DNA from: Glandiceps talaboti
Taxonomy: Eukaryota; Hemichordata; Enteropneusta; Spengelidae
Direction of reading: 5' to 3'
Length of the DNA: 64,000 nucleotides
Assembly (NCBI RefSeq): GCF_964340395.1
Contig: NC_135568.1
Coordinates: 3,995,803 to 4,059,802, forward strand
The position numbers and the translations under genes are program-made. The notes below the pieces were generated by a model. The model searched no databases. It worked only from the letters and a program-made list of their open reading frames with translations, and had not been told where the DNA came from. This document shows, piece after piece, positions 1 through 14,100 of this stretch (the stretch's first letter is position 1; each line of letters starts with the position of its first letter).

Positions 1-199
1 TAGGGTAAAATTGGCTCTCCAAAGTTACTAATATCAGACATTTTATTAGTGATATTCATAAATACTTGAGACTCAAATGTCAGCTATGTTATGACATATC
101 CCTAACAGGCCGCAACAGGCTTTGAATGTCACTCACAAGTATTTCGCTCTGATTATTAGTTGCTAAAAATATTAAAAGAAACGTTCAGTCACCTGAGTC

Positions 200-385
200 A
201 CTCTTATTTCTGCCTTTAGTACACTTGTATTGATTACTGCTATCAACTTAAAGGAAAAGTCCAGTCAGACTTATTTCTGTCTTTAGTACACTTGTATTGA
301 TTACTGATATCAACTTAAAGGAAAAGTCCAGTCAGACTTATTTCTACCTTTAGTGTACTTGTATTGAGTACTGCTATCAACTTAC
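200..385. repeat. 67-bp tandem repeat, about 2.7 copies
   Basis: Units beginning CTTTAGTACACTTGTATTGA recur at 214, 281 and 348, an exact 67-bp period with few substitutions. No coding potential is evident. Confidence 0.85.
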
Positions 386-1399
386 ACATATGTCTCTGGG
401 TGATAAAATTACACTTTAAAAACTTACTCAACTTTAATATCTTTTAAAGAAGCTCAGCTGCACTTGAAATGTGTTCAGCCATTTTTGGGATTTCCTGCAA
501 GGGTTTATGGGATAACCTCTGGTGATGACATCACATTTGTCACAATTTCTTTGTCATGACAACTACAAAGAGTCTAATCAAAGACTGACATGTCCATGTC
601 CATGTTATTTTATCCATACCATCTACTATGATCTCTTAGGAATTCTGACGGTGCACGTTATAAAATGGAAAACGTATATGACATACCATTGGACTTAGTT
701 TGTATGATACATGTACCAGTATGAAGTGTCCTGGTGTGCTATCAGCTATAATCTGAGAAGCTTGATAGGTGACAGGGGTGAACATCACGACATATCTTAC
801 AGTCTGCATTTGACAATGACAGTATTTCATACACATTATATGTACAATATCTTTTGATTTTCTGAGTACACATCCAAAGTAATAACTTATTACTTTTGCC
901 TCTTTATCTATTTATCTATTTTCATCATCTATTCATTTAATTTTTATTTTTGGTATCCATATTTTTTATATTTTAGTAGGTCTAAGTACCATTTCACCAA
1001 GTTCTGCATCAAACAGAAATGACACATGATGTACATTGTACCATTCATGTTTGGTTTTTCACATCCCTCAAAATATATCCTAAAATAAAATGACAGCCAC
1101 GTAGAAACTAATCACGTTACTCAAACGGCTTCTGAATGTATATCCATTGTATACCATAATATTAGTTAACAAAAGAACACAGATGCCTTTTCATCTATTT
1201 ATCTATTTTTTAAGTTCGCATATTGATATTTTTAAGTTCACATTAAACAGGGTATCTATCTGCCCTTTCATTGAGTTCTACATACTGACCATAATGATAA
1301 TTAGTAACTGAAAACAGTTATCTTTTTTATCAATTTATTTAAAAAAATATATTTTGTATCTGATTCATATTTTTTATATGTTAAGTTTATGTTATACAG

Positions 1400-1765
1400 G
1401 ATTGCACTGCAGAAAGAATCATTGGAACTGATCTGCCTTCACTTGATTCCATATATTGCTCAAAGACTATCCACAAGGCAACATCCATTACACACGATTC
1501 AAGTCATCCCGATCATGATCTTTTTAATCTTTTATGCTCTGGGTGGCACCATTTTAGCATAAAGTCATCCATTGAACATTTTAGGACAAGATTTACCCGT
1601 CTGCAATTTAATTTTTAAACGAGTCTTGATTTTCACTTTTATCTTTTTTTTATCCCTCCTTTTTATCCTTTTTCTTTGTTTACTCTGTTTTTAGGAGCCC
1701 TCGTGAATAGTTATATTCAATGGTTTTTTTTATCCATATGGCAATAAAGAATGTGAATGTGAATC
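1400..1765 (+). mobile_element. Possible non-LTR retrotransposon 3' end
   Basis: The segment ends in AATAAAGAATGTGAATGTGAA, a polyadenylation-like hexamer followed by short hexameric tail repeats. CR1/Jockey-type LINEs end this way. Upstream is a T-rich 3'UTR-like stretch and a short open frame stopping at a TAA before 1561. No reverse transcriptase motif is present, so this would be a 5'-truncated copy. The call rests on the tail alone. Confidence 0.3.
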
Positions 1766-2225
1766 TCTAGCTGCACTTTTCACCAAGTTCTGTACATTGA
1801 CCATAATGATATCATTGTATCGTTACACAAATTGAAAAAAAAATTATGAAATATAAAAATGACAGCCATATGGATGTTTATCACGTCACTAAAAGATTTT
1901 GAAGCAGAGGCTATTTATCATATCATTGATATCAATATGGACAAGGACTTTATGATAAGTTTAATATTTTGTAATTTTATCAGTTCATTATTTCATTCAG
2001 TATCTCAAATCTTCGTATTCATTTTAATTAAAAATGACAGATGACTTAATAATACATAAAGGTATTATATTTGTACTGAAATAATTCAAATCAAGAACTT
2101 AATTGGCCATTGTTTCCTGGTTGTGATGATAAACTGACCAAGTTTAAGTGTTGGATTTTCTTCTTTGGTGTGTAGAAAGGTGGGTGGGTGATAGGAAGGA
2201 TGGTTGGCAGGTAGGTAGGTATATT

Positions 2226-2283
2226 GGCAGACACAGACACAGACACAGACACAGACACAGACACAGACACAGACACAGACAAA
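2226..2283. repeat. (ACAGAC)n microsatellite
   Basis: About nine near-perfect hexanucleotide units. The antisense frame reads as a Ser-Val repeat, which is an artefact of the repeat. Confidence 0.95.
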
Positions 2284-5200
2284 ACAGACAAACAGACTGA
2301 CCGACTGGGAAACAGTACGGCATGGATAGATATTAGATAGTTAGGTTGATAGATAAACCTATAGATAGAAAGACAGAAAAAGGATGGCAGATGGGTGGAC
2401 AGATGTATATACATATGTACGTACATGTACATGTATCATAGACAGTATGTACCGGTAGGCAATTGTGTCAGAATGGCCACTCAACTTTAACCTATCCACA
2501 AAACACTCACATAAAACATTATACAACTATCTGGTCTATCAAATGAAATAATGAGGACCGTTACTATGCATAAAGAATTTTTTGTCAATATAATAGCTAT
2601 ACATGTAGAAAGAATTCTGTGCATTTTACGATGTCAGCAAACATGTATACAGCATGCACACATGTATGTCAGCTGCATGTAAGACACGTAGACACATGGA
2701 AACATAGTGTTACATATTAGACTACAGTTTGTACATCACTGGAAACATACAGTTACATACTAGACTACAGTTTGTACATCACTGTACAGTCAATGACCAT
2801 ATTTAGTTTCATCATCTAGTAAACCTACCAGTCTTAAAATGATATGTGATATGTTTTATGACTTGGAATATTAAGTAGCCAAAGTCTGACTTTTGCTGTT
2901 CTTGTTGTCAGCCATTTTTAGTTAAATTGCTAGACGTGTGCATTTACCAAAGTCAAAAAATATCAAGTCTGGCCTAAATTTTCCTCAGTTGTGGCACTGG
3001 CATAATTGGAGAATTCACTTAAAATATAGTAGCTCACACAGATAGTTGGAGAGTTCACCAGGGATCTGTCTTAGATACATAGTTTTACAACTAGACAACA
3101 TCTGTTCTCAGCATATGGACACAAACTATGTACTAACTTGGTGTTTTTTTTCTGTAATGGTGTTAGAACCCTGGTAACACAGACGGAAACCTGGTAAAAT
3201 GTGCATAAATTTCCTTGCATAGTCTATAATTTTGATGGGAACCCCAAACACTAACAGAGAGGGAAAATCTGGTAAAACTTGCACAGATTTCTATACTAGT
3301 ACCTATAACAATAATGTTGGTGGCAAACCCTGTTTAATATATGGGGAACTCAGATACATTTTATACAAATATATTGTAAATTGAGGTACTATTGATTAAT
3401 AATGTATGTCATGCATTTCACTATTTTGAACATAACAATTATATAAAATTTTACAACAAACTAATGGCCAATATATTTAGAATTGAATGGTAACTATGTA
3501 AATAGATTCAATACAGCTGTTTATAGAAGTCAATTCAAGTCTAAAATATAACAGAAAATGTGTATAATTCTTGGTACCTGCAATAGCATTTTACCTCATG
3601 CTAAAGGGTCAAAATAGAACAAGATGGTTGACTTATTCACACACGTGCCTATAATAATGCATGTGCAGTGCGTGGAGCAGAAATTATAATGGCGACCAAG
3701 AAATTGAATATTAGACATTATTTTATAAGACAAACCTTGCTGGTCGAATTCTATTGAAGGGACCAAGAATTTACAACGATTTTTATTTACAAACACATGT
3801 AAATTTTCAATATGAACACACTGTCTAATTTTTTCAAAGTTGAACACTGTCTGAGAATGCACACAGACATTTTAACTGGCTAAGTTCAATGACAACACTT
3901 CACATACCACAAAAACATTACTACTACATGTATATTGAAAACCGTATCACTGATCGATGTCAAGGTCCTTTTAAATACCAACACATGTGTACACCTTTGC
4001 CTGTAGAGGGCAGTAGATCATATTCATAGATCTACATCATGTATGCATAATATGAATGTACTAATATTATTTATTCAGTTTTCAACTGGAAAATGACCAT
4101 CATGCTTTCTTAATGATATAATGATATTATCAAATGAGATGTCTTCAGGGTACAATTGTCAGGGAATCAGGTAATGCCACAGAAATCAAAGTTGTTAAAA
4201 AGTTGATAGCAACTAGTTATTTTTTGATGATAAATAGATCAACTCAGATATGGAAATATAATTCAGCAATTGGAGGATTACGAAAAGGAAAGTTTGAATA
4301 TGGAAATTTGACAATGTGGTTTGATATGATTATGGGTGAGAATACACTAATGCAATCCTAAAACAGACAAAAAAGTGTTCAAACATCAACCTGAACTCTT
4401 AAAATAAGTCTGACATCCATTCAGTAAAAACTAACAAACAATTCATGATTTAACTTTAAAGGGAAAAAAAGAACAAATGTTTTGAGTTAAGACCATTATA
4501 ATACAAGAACGTGAATAATTTTCAAATGTCACAAATATGACCTAAATAGTCATATGTATCCCAGCCTGGTATGCAAATTACATAATTTACATAACAATAG
4601 AATTGTTGACATAATTGTCTACATATCTTACAGGCCATACTGGAATACGAGTGCATATACCCATTTAATTTTAATGTCTATGATTTATTTGTAAAGTGTG
4701 TCAATGAAATACAAGATTTCATGTTTCTTGACATTTTTATCAATATATATGGAATTAAAGATGCATGAGAAATATTGAATAATGGAAAATTTTTAATCTG
4801 TTCTCATAACAATGTTTCACAGACTCACTTTCTAAGTGTTCCTATTTCACAAAATATGTGGGAGTAAATTGTACTGTGTTCAATTTTTTGCATTTTGCAC
4901 AAACACCTAATGAACTGTACACATTATTGGAAGGTAGATATTTATTGTAATTTCATAGATGGGTGTGTACTGTAGATGTGTAATCTAAAATAGCAATGTG
5001 ACCCATGACATTTTTAAAAAACATGCTGACACAGCTTTAAATAATTCAGTTTCTACTTTTATTTTTATCTTTGAAATTTTTGTTAAAAGAAAAAGCTGCA
5101 ACTGTCTACATTTTAATTTACATCTGCTGAGAAATTAATTAAAATTTCTACTCCAGAAATTAGGTTGATGTTTACACGTGAACTTGCACTTACAAGTTAC

Positions 5201-6280
5201 ATGAAACAATTAATTTGGGAACATCGACAGTTAAAAGAATGACCCATTTATAAATTTAGAATTTGTGAGTACATGAACAAGTCAGTGTGCATACATTAGC
5301 TAGTTAGCTTCTGAATCTGATAGTTACTTCACTTTCAAATGTACTTCTGTTTTGAAACTGTTGATACCAAGTTTAAAAGATACTGAGGGAAGTACTGTTA
5401 GTAAAACACCAAATAATCCAATTGATTTCTGATAAGCAGTCTAAATGCTATGAAATCAGTCAAGTGATACACTTTTCAATCAATTCAGGGTTCTTTTGTA
5501 TGACAAATACTTTCTTTGGAAGGGGACACTTCTGTCCTAGCCTTCAACATTTGACCCCTAACGTGGTGAATGTTTAGACTCTCATACAGAAATATACGAG
5601 GGGTGACATTAGCCCCAAATGTACAATACCTGCCTAAGGCTAGTAGGTGTTTGGAGCTCAGATACGACAATAAATGTTGATGAGTCACATACATGTCAAA
5701 AGAAATTCAGGATGGTTTCAGGACATGTTCACATTAATTCACGATGACAAATTAATATGGACATTATCTAAACTCATACTGGTCATAATCTTTCATACAT
5801 AAACTTTCTGTATGAATATCTTATAACCTAATTTGGTGCTTATTGGTTAGTATGAACCAACATGCTGTAAGTGTACCGATAACTTGTGAAATTGTCCATT
5901 GATCTTAAGTACTGTACAGTGTCATTTTGGTCTTTTTCGTTGTATTTATTTTTCTCTGCATACAACGAAATGTCTCATAATCTAGGAAATGAAAAAATCT
6001 TACCTTAAAGCAGCGCTACATGGAACTTTTAAATACTGATGAATATCACCTAACAATTCTAGTTTGTTCTTGTAAACCACGTCTCTACTTCTCACTTTCC
6101 TGGTTGTATCATGCCCCAAGCTATAATTTATTCACATTGCTTAGTACAGTGATGTAGTACAAGTCTTCACCGATACATATGTACAAACTGAAGATTTCTG
6201 GAAGACAAATCAATACATTTTAGTGACAATCTAATAACTACAACTGCTGATAGACATATGTAGACTCATCTATTCAGGTC

Positions 6281-6517
6281 ATTTGATAAAGTTTGAACTT
6301 GGTAACTCTGGATAAAATGTGTATTTGTTCATAAGCTTTTAAATTCAACTGAGTCCCTGATCACATGATCTCATGATGCATGGATTTCTATCGTACTTTG
6401 AAGATTGTTGCTGTCAGTAAATCATGTGATCTGGGACTCAGTTGTGTTTGAAAGCTTATATTATAAACAAGTACACAATTTTTATCCAGCATATTCAAGT
6501 TCAACCTTTATTACTAA
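6281..6517. mobile_element. Foldback (MITE-like) element
   Basis: Two inverted arms of about 90 nt flank a short centre. The left arm carries TTTGAACTTGG...TGGATAAAAT...CAACTGAGTCCC and the right arm carries its imperfect reverse complement. The termini resemble ATTTGATAAAG. There is no coding capacity. The structure is typical of non-autonomous foldback elements; the superfamily is not assignable. Confidence 0.7.
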
Positions 6518-7559
6518 ATATTGATAATTGGCAGTGTTGATATCTTTAACCATGGGAAGAAAGTGTCTACACTTTATAACGTTATTACTTTATGGACAGT
6601 AACTTGAGTAAGTCAAGTTTTAGAGGTAATTTATCAAAGTCTTGACTTTACACTGTCACTACAGACAGAAGTCTGTCAAACACGAGTTATATGTACATGG
6701 TAGACGTTTGTTCCATTGTTCACTTTTGTAGAAATCAATACTTAGACAATAGATGGAAGAACCATCTCCACTATCTGGAGTTTTAATGTGAACAGTGTTA
6801 ATGAAGTGTCACATGACCTCTATTCAGAACATACATGCATGAGCACTGCCAACGTTGGACGTTTTTGAAGAATAAAATAATTGTAGTATATTGTTATGCA
6901 ATCATGAAAAATGTATTTCCTGAGATCTTTTCATTCCCAAGATGGCTGAGGCAGTTAGTACATGTACGGCATCTCAAAAGGTGGTGTGACGGGGTACAGA
7001 TGGCAATGCATTGATATACATGACACAAGAATTTCCTTTTGAAGGGTAGCATTTGTGACATTGCAATGTCATCAATTGGTAAATAGATATAATAATCTTA
7101 AAAACCATAATCCATACTAATGCACTTAGTGATAGTATTGGATTCTTCAGGTCATTTTTCGTTCTCGAAACTCAGGGTTTTAAAATTTTCAAGCAATAAT
7201 TGAATATTCATTACAACTTACAAGTGTCGATTGATGTATTAATATAACTGTCCTTGGGAAATTCTATTCTTTGTTTTCATAACAAATGAAACCGTCCATG
7301 TTAAGTTGTAACACCTGGTGTAAACATAACTGTTGCAGTAGCCAATACAGTATTTTACAAATTTATTAACATTGTGTGAATGTTTTCTCAAATCGGAGTA
7401 AAAAATTCTGGCGATGAAACACTGCTGCTGGGCTTACGACAAAACATGAACAACTGTACTCGGTCAAATCAGAATAAACTCGGTTTTAAAATTTAAAAAA
7501 TAACACTGAACCTTCTGGTATTGACACACTGAATACAAAACGATCGCTCAAGATATGCA

Positions 7560-8440
7560 TATCATTGCACGTGCACATCATAATTCAGTTACATGGTAAT
7601 GCCAGTTTACAAGGATAGCCGAGCCGCGCCGTGCCGGGAAACAGAGATGGCCGATGGGGCTCTGGGGACGTGAGGCGTCAAGTTCAAAATCATAAATTCA
7701 TCTTCCCTTTGTAAATTAATTGAGGAAAGCTTGTTCAGTTACAATCCAGACTGTTTTCTATATGTACAGATAATAATAAGAATAGTATTTTTAGGCTTAC
7801 AACCTACCCGTCAATATTTCTGCATACCAACGTTGACGGAATGCACATCCATAACTGCACTCACTTTCACTGTGTTATGGATGGCCGAGTAAGGTCATCG
7901 TAAGTTCACGCGCACAGTTACTGCGAGATATCACGAGACCGACAGAAGTGTTGTATGCTTTCCCTCTTTTACCAAACTATTCGTAAAATAAGCATACAAA
8001 ATAATCTATGTTTAAAAATTAAATCGTCTCAAGGATCTTTTTGACAAAAATGGGAATCTACAAGTTAGGAGTAAGATTTTTTGTCCTTGGTTTCCCATCA
8101 TGCACTTCGCATAACATAGCAACCGTGAGCAATATGGCGGATCTGCCAAACGAAGACTTGTAAATATATCGCAAAAGACGAAATTTAGACTAACGATCGG
8201 TGCATAAGGTAAAGTAATGTGTGCAGAATATGAGTGTATTAACAGAATAACTGTAGAACATGACAAATATTCTTTATTATCATAATCGAGTACATCGGAG
8301 CTCCCGATTTCTGGTATCACAGCTGCATTCGATTATCGAGTCGTTCGCAACTAACTGTTTTTCGTCTTTCAAGTTTGTTTTGCCAAGTACTGACATTATT
8401 GCCCCTGTCATCTTATCAGCTAAATAATTCGTCGTGTAAG
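7560..8440 (+). promoter_or_regulatory. Candidate CFAP65 promoter and noncoding first exon
   Basis: This stretch is visibly richer in CpG and G+C than its surroundings and lies about 1 kb upstream of the CFAP65 start codon. CAATATGGCGG at 8130-8140 matches the YY1 consensus often found just downstream of transcription starts. A short upstream frame (MADLPNEDL) begins inside that motif and ends at 8163. A donor-like GTAAGT at 8436 could splice to the acceptor at 9389, giving a noncoding exon 1. GTTGCTATG on the minus strand near 8114-8123 is at most an RFX half-site. No TSS data are available. Confidence 0.35.
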
Positions 8441-8986
8441 TGCTTTCAATATCAGTGTTTTTACTGAATTATTCGAAACACATACTGGTGAATTTAATCA
8501 ACGAAAAACACTTTGTGCACTGTCAGATGTCCTTCGTATAGATTGTACATAATTGTAACTTGTAGTGCAAATAATGTTATAAATTACTAGTCATCTAGTT
8601 TCTTCTAAAACGAATGTACATAATTGATAAGACAACCTAATCCTACAGAAGTCTTAATGTGTACTGAAAGCTCTGTCGGTTTTCACATTTTCACCAACAA
8701 TCGCTTGACACGTCCAACAACATTTAGCCATCATTCAAAATCAGTGATATGTTCACCCACTTCGAATATTTCATTTGGATGTAAACAAAAACAACCCCAA
8801 GCAGTCTATTGAAGGATTTTGTACATGTAATCCTAGTGTGTCATTTTTGTATGCAATACCATGTTTAATAAATCCTTATTAGTTATACAATTTGATATTA
8901 TTGTATTGTTAGTCCTGCTTACAGATAGTATACTCAATTTCTCACTGATGTACATTGTAGCTCCAGTCACTTGGGATCCATGGGAG

Positions 8987-9162
8987 CTAATATTCTATTC
9001 AAGGATGATCATGATACAAAATAATGGTGTTATTAGGTATTTAAAAATATTCAAAAATGTGTCACTGATATCTGCTCCAAAAAATGATATCTTGAGAGTA
9101 TTTTTTGAATATTTATAAATACCTAACAATGCCATTGCGATAAACCCTGAATAGGATATTAG
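8987..9162. mobile_element. Foldback (MITE-like) element
   Basis: Inverted arms beginning CTAATATTCTATTC and ending GAATAGGATATTAG enclose the paired motifs TTAGGTATTTAAAAATATTC and its complement. It is non-coding and lies in the presumed first intron of CFAP65, about 230 bp before the start-codon exon. Confidence 0.7.
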
Positions 9163-9398
9163 CGCACAAGTGTCTGTTCAGCTTAGAGTCTGAGATGCAA
9201 CAGTCTCGTTGGAATATGATTATACTTTGTCTACACACAGTACTAGAAAAAACACTAGCTAGATTGGCATAACAAAATTACTATAAATGTTGCTTTGAAA
9301 ACTTACATGTATATGTCTCATGCATTGTATTTCAGTATTAGATGTTGTACAATTAATAGACATATTATTGTATTGATTTAATTTCACAGATTTTCATA

Positions 9399-11131
9399 AT
9401 GCCAGCTGCCGTGGCAAACAACCGTACTTCCCTTCAGCGTATGAATTGCTATGGAATTGAAGTCGTTGATGGAGTCACATGGAAAGGATGGGAACCTGGA
9501 GCAGAATACACTAAAAATATCATCCTGAAAAATGTGAACGTGAAGACCAAAAAGATTAAGTACAAGTAAGTTCTAATACATTTCTACTAATTCATGGCAT
9601 ACTGTTGTATACTGACTTAATATTTATGCGCTAATAAAATCATAATAAAGTGAATTTATAATGCATCTGTTCTCCAAAGAGCTCTAGTCACCATTCACAA
9701 GCTCTGTTTGGTACAACCATGCAGAAACCAATAAGAGCCTGCATATTCTACACTAAGATGGCATGATCACAATTCCTTGCTACATTTTGTATTAATGAAA
9801 TAATCCATTTAAACATACTGTATCTACACACAGACATATGCCCTACATGTATGGTTTGACATCTGCATTTGGTGTTTGCATGATGGCACTTCAGTTCATT
9901 TCTGAAAATTCATTTAAAGACACGAGACTGTATTCATTCAGTCTTGCTATCTTCAAGTGTAGCAGCATGTGCATTTTCTTATTGGTTTCAGCATAATTGT
10001 ATCAATCAGATCTGCTGACAGGTAACTTAAAATGTAATTGTTCAATAATTCATGTCACAAACTAATTAATACATGTCTATGTTTCCTTAACAGCTCTCCA
10101 AGATCAAGATTCTTTTCTACACTCTACCCACAACCTATAGTCTTGAGTGCAGGAACCAGTTACACATTACCAGTCACATTTAGACCTTTAGAGAAAAACA
10201 TATATGAAGACTTTATTGAATTTGAAACTACTGTAAGTTTTATATTTTCTTCAAATTTATCAGTACTTTATTTTTCTTATTTTAATTAAGAAATATTTTT
10301 TTTTACCCATGTCAGTTGTAAAGATCAAATAGTTGTATTTTGTTGACATAGTGGCAGATTGTTTCATGGCAGGGCTCAAAATTGACAGTAGTCCCATGTC
10401 CACAGACTACTAATTCTTGTCATGGGACTACCATAATTTGCAGCTGGTAGCCCACTGACCCTACCACTGATTATGTGATGATTTAAAACTGAAAGGATGG
10501 AAGCTTTATGGGCATGAAATTATTTTAATAAGTTCAGATATTTCCAATAGAGGAACTCTGTTTTCAATTGAGTATCCTTGGGATACCGCTTTCTGAAAGT
10601 GGTACCAAAGAAAAAAGTTTATTTCAAGCCCTGTATGGGAATGACTAGAAGTTTACCGTAATAAATTTATGTTGAATATACAGACTGATAAGAGTAGCAA
10701 AAACATTCACTGTTTTTCAGTTTGTATATAGGTGAGATGCAGGTTAGACTGACAGATCAGCCGTTTTGGGCACGGTCTAATCTCCCTTTCCCCAAACGAC
10801 ATCATTATAGTCTAGTTACAGGCATACATGATATATAGCAGCATTGGAATATGAAATACTAATTCCTTACTCTGACATAAAATTTTATCTCTGTATTATT
10901 TCAAAATGTGCAAATGTGAATTTTGAGTCACGTTATCAAAATGGTATCTCGTTATTGTATTGCAGTGAGGTTAATGTGATTGATACTTGTTTTATTTCAG
11001 GAAGGACCTTTTAAAGTACCCATTCGTGCAGTGCTGCCAAAACATGAATTAGCAGTTCCAGATCATTTGCAGTTTGGTATGTGTGCAGCACAGGATAGTG
11101 TGGAAGTTACATTTGATATCCACAATGTTAG
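9399..11131 (+). CDS. CFAP65: CFAP65 exons 1-3, N-terminal segment
   Basis: Exons 9399-9565, 10094-10232 and 11001-11131. The first encodes the initiator Met and the conserved W-x-G-W-E tract. The second contributes an SPRSRFFS...YTLPVTFRP segment typical of the edge of an ASH-like fold (V-T-F-R-P). The third supplies [16 protein letters not shown], the closing strands of the same fold. Introns lie in phases 2, 0 and 2. The ATG at 9399 is the first in the exon, has no in-frame competitor before the acceptor, and is followed directly by conserved residues. Confidence 0.87.
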
Positions 11132-14100
11132 GTAAGGTTTGGATTAGTTTGGAATGTGTACTGCATGAGATAGGACTCTTTTGCTAACCCTGACTATTCC
11201 ATTATACAAATGTATTTGAAAAATGGATGGTATTGAAAATAAAGCCATGTAAATAAGGGATGAGAATATAAAATCTGTTATTCAAACTATTTGATTATTA
11301 CCCAGATTATATAAGATTTTTTTTTTTGAATATGTAATACAAATATGAACAATGGCCATGGAAACAGACTAACATGAAAGCCTGGTTGGCTAATCAAGTG
11401 GTTCACAGCTGCTCAGTAGAGTAATTAAAAACTGGATACACACAGATGAGAAGGACGAAATCAAATGATAAAGGATTAAAATGTCTAAAATGCAAGTTGA
11501 AAAGTCATAGTAGAGTTTGCTAGCATTCTGCAAAATTTCATATTCAAAGTCTATGTAGTTCAGATTCTCAGGCTCAATTTTTTTTAATGTTTGTATTCAC
11601 AGCGAGTTAACCACACCATTTGAATGGAAGATCAGAGAACCTTTTACAGTTGTACCACCAGAAGGAACATTGGATCCAAGGTCATCTTGTCGGATAACAG
11701 CAACTTTCCGACCAAAAGCAGCATTAGTGTATGAAACTACAGCTGTTGTCAGATATGGCAATGATCTCAACTGTTACAGAACTGTCAAGTTAGAGGGAAT
11801 CGGTAAGTTCACTGAAGTCAGCCATTCTTGTAAATATTCTTCACAGATTTAAAGGCCCACGATTCAGTCCCAGGTACTCAGATTAGTGAATCCTATCAGT
11901 GGAGCAACAAGGATTACACATGATCAAGAAAATTTTCTCCGGTATGATGATGTACCATCACAACACCTCGTTTTCTCACATTTTTATATAACCTGTTATC
12001 CAAATTTAATAATTTCTGTTTACCTTTCTTTGTTATCTTGCAGGCAAATATCCTCACCTGCTTGTATCAGCAGGTGGTAAAAGTTCTAAAATATTAGACA
12101 ACCTGAATGCTGAAGCTGTGGTACATTTTGGTCCCATTCCTATCAGTCATAGAGTTGAAAAATATATTGAACTGCACAACTTATCACCTGTAAGTATACC
12201 ACATTGGGGGGGGGGGGGGGGGATTATATTGTCATGTGTTCACTTATATGTGTATGTACAGTATTCAGAAAGTGTAATACAAGACCTGATACAATGTTCC
12301 AGCAGGAACTTTCCCTAGCATCATGGTAAATTTGCATATGAATGTGATTTGTTGTTATGCAAATGAACTTCTTTTGTTTTCATATATCTCAAGCCTACTA
12401 CTGTTTATCATGTTTAACTGGCCCCGGGAAGAACACTGATTGATATTGTAATACAGAGCTATCGACTTGCCGAATTTTCTTTGGGAAATGAAATCTTTGA
12501 TTGGGATGATTTGCAATATGAACCTTTCAGACAGATATCTAATGGTTTGTAATGTTGTTTTTACAGGTCAATGCCCCCTTCACTGTAGAGCACCCTACTG
12601 CTACCACCAGGATGGACACTGTGTTCACCTGTCCACAGAAAACTGGAGTAGTTCCACCACAAAGTCTTGTCAAAATTCCTGTAAGTTGATTATATGTTTT
12701 CGACAAGCCTGAAACTCATGCTCACTGTGATGGAGATATGTTACTTCAGTAGAACTAAAAAGTATGGATTCCAGGCTAGAATTGACTAATCCATACAATA
12801 TACTCGACTTTTATCAATTGATGGAGACATTTTGTATGTTTTTTAAGAGACAGTAATCACTTGCAGTAAAGTAGGTTTTGATTTCTTACCGTAACAACTT
12901 ATATTGTTCTGTCATTTCTCTACCTTCAGGTGATCTTCAACCCACAGATTGTTGGTGAAAGAAGCATTGACTACATCAATGTACAAGCCATTGGTCATAT
13001 CAGTAAAACAGTGGTCAAACTGGTTGGTAACTGCAAAGGTAATTGTCTGCACATCATGACTTGGATTCAATCATAACATTTATAATTATTATCAAAGTTT
13101 TGTAACTCATACAGGTTATACAGTTGATAGATTTATTCAGGGTTTCAAAGAAGTCTTAGGATCAAAACTTCATCTTTGATGAAATTTGCAATAAAGTTGT
13201 TTTGAATGTCTGTGTTAGCTGTATGTACCTATGTATCATTTAGAAACCTATGTGCCATCATTTGGATAATATAATGTAAGAAGCACCCAGCTAAAAGTGT
13301 CACATGTACAGTACAGTTTTGACTTTGTTAAACTTATGAATATTGGCACAAATACACAAAGCTGTAAAAACAATTTACCAACAAGTTTAGGAACATAATA
13401 GTTCAAAACATTATCAACATTTTATTTGTAAAATGACATTATTTCTATTTTGTAAATTTCAGGTCCTTGTGTTACTTTGAGTCATACAGTCGTCAACTTT
13501 GCAAGAATTGATGTGGGAGAGAATCAAACACGAACAATGTCCATTACTAATGAATCTGATGTGGAGGCTACATATCAGGTGAGATGTTGTCTCTTATTTA
13601 TGATCAATTCACAATACTGAGATGTGATTTGCATACAAGTATACCATCGTGTTATTGTACCGCAGTGCAAATACCACTAATACACATGTGCAAGTAATCA
13701 TTTGTACATTATTTTATGTCTAAAACTTAGTTCATTTGTTTCATTCTAGTTCATCATTGACTGTGATGAGAGTGTCTTCAAGTTTGAGAAGTTGGCTGGA
13801 TTACTGAAACCAAAAGAAAGTAACACTATAATAATGCATTTCCTGCCTAGTCAACCAATCAACTATTACAGAAGAATTACTTGTCTTGTCCAAAACCAGG
13901 TAAGTACGATATTATAGCACCATTGTAGACCAGTAGACTGGTTGTACCCTAGGTGATATTTATGGGTAAGCTAGGGAGTTATGAGTAGGGATGGGAATAT
14001 GGTTTGACCCCCTAACATAAACCTAATTTGTATCTTTGACATAAGTGGCCACTTTTTTTTTACACAAGCCCTATTTTGTACTGTACCGATACTAGTAATT

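Larger units (their letters stand above)
1..7600. other. Gene-poor 5' flank
   Basis: I see no convincing exon on either strand here. Open frames are short, lack recognisable domains and are not bounded by good splice sites. The stretch holds the 67-bp repeat near its start, a possible LINE 3' end, a hexanucleotide microsatellite, a small local duplication around 2,700-2,785 and a foldback element near 6.3-6.5 kb, each listed separately. A distant gene with very small exons could have been missed. Confidence 0.6.

Noticed and set aside
2091-2432. 113-residue minus-strand frame with Ser-Val repeats
   Set aside because: Driven by the ACAGAC microsatellite, with no recognisable domain outside it.
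8012-8320. 102-residue minus-strand frame upstream of CFAP65
   Set aside because: Considered as a divergent gene sharing the promoter. Composition is not convincing, no splice partner was found and no domain recognised.
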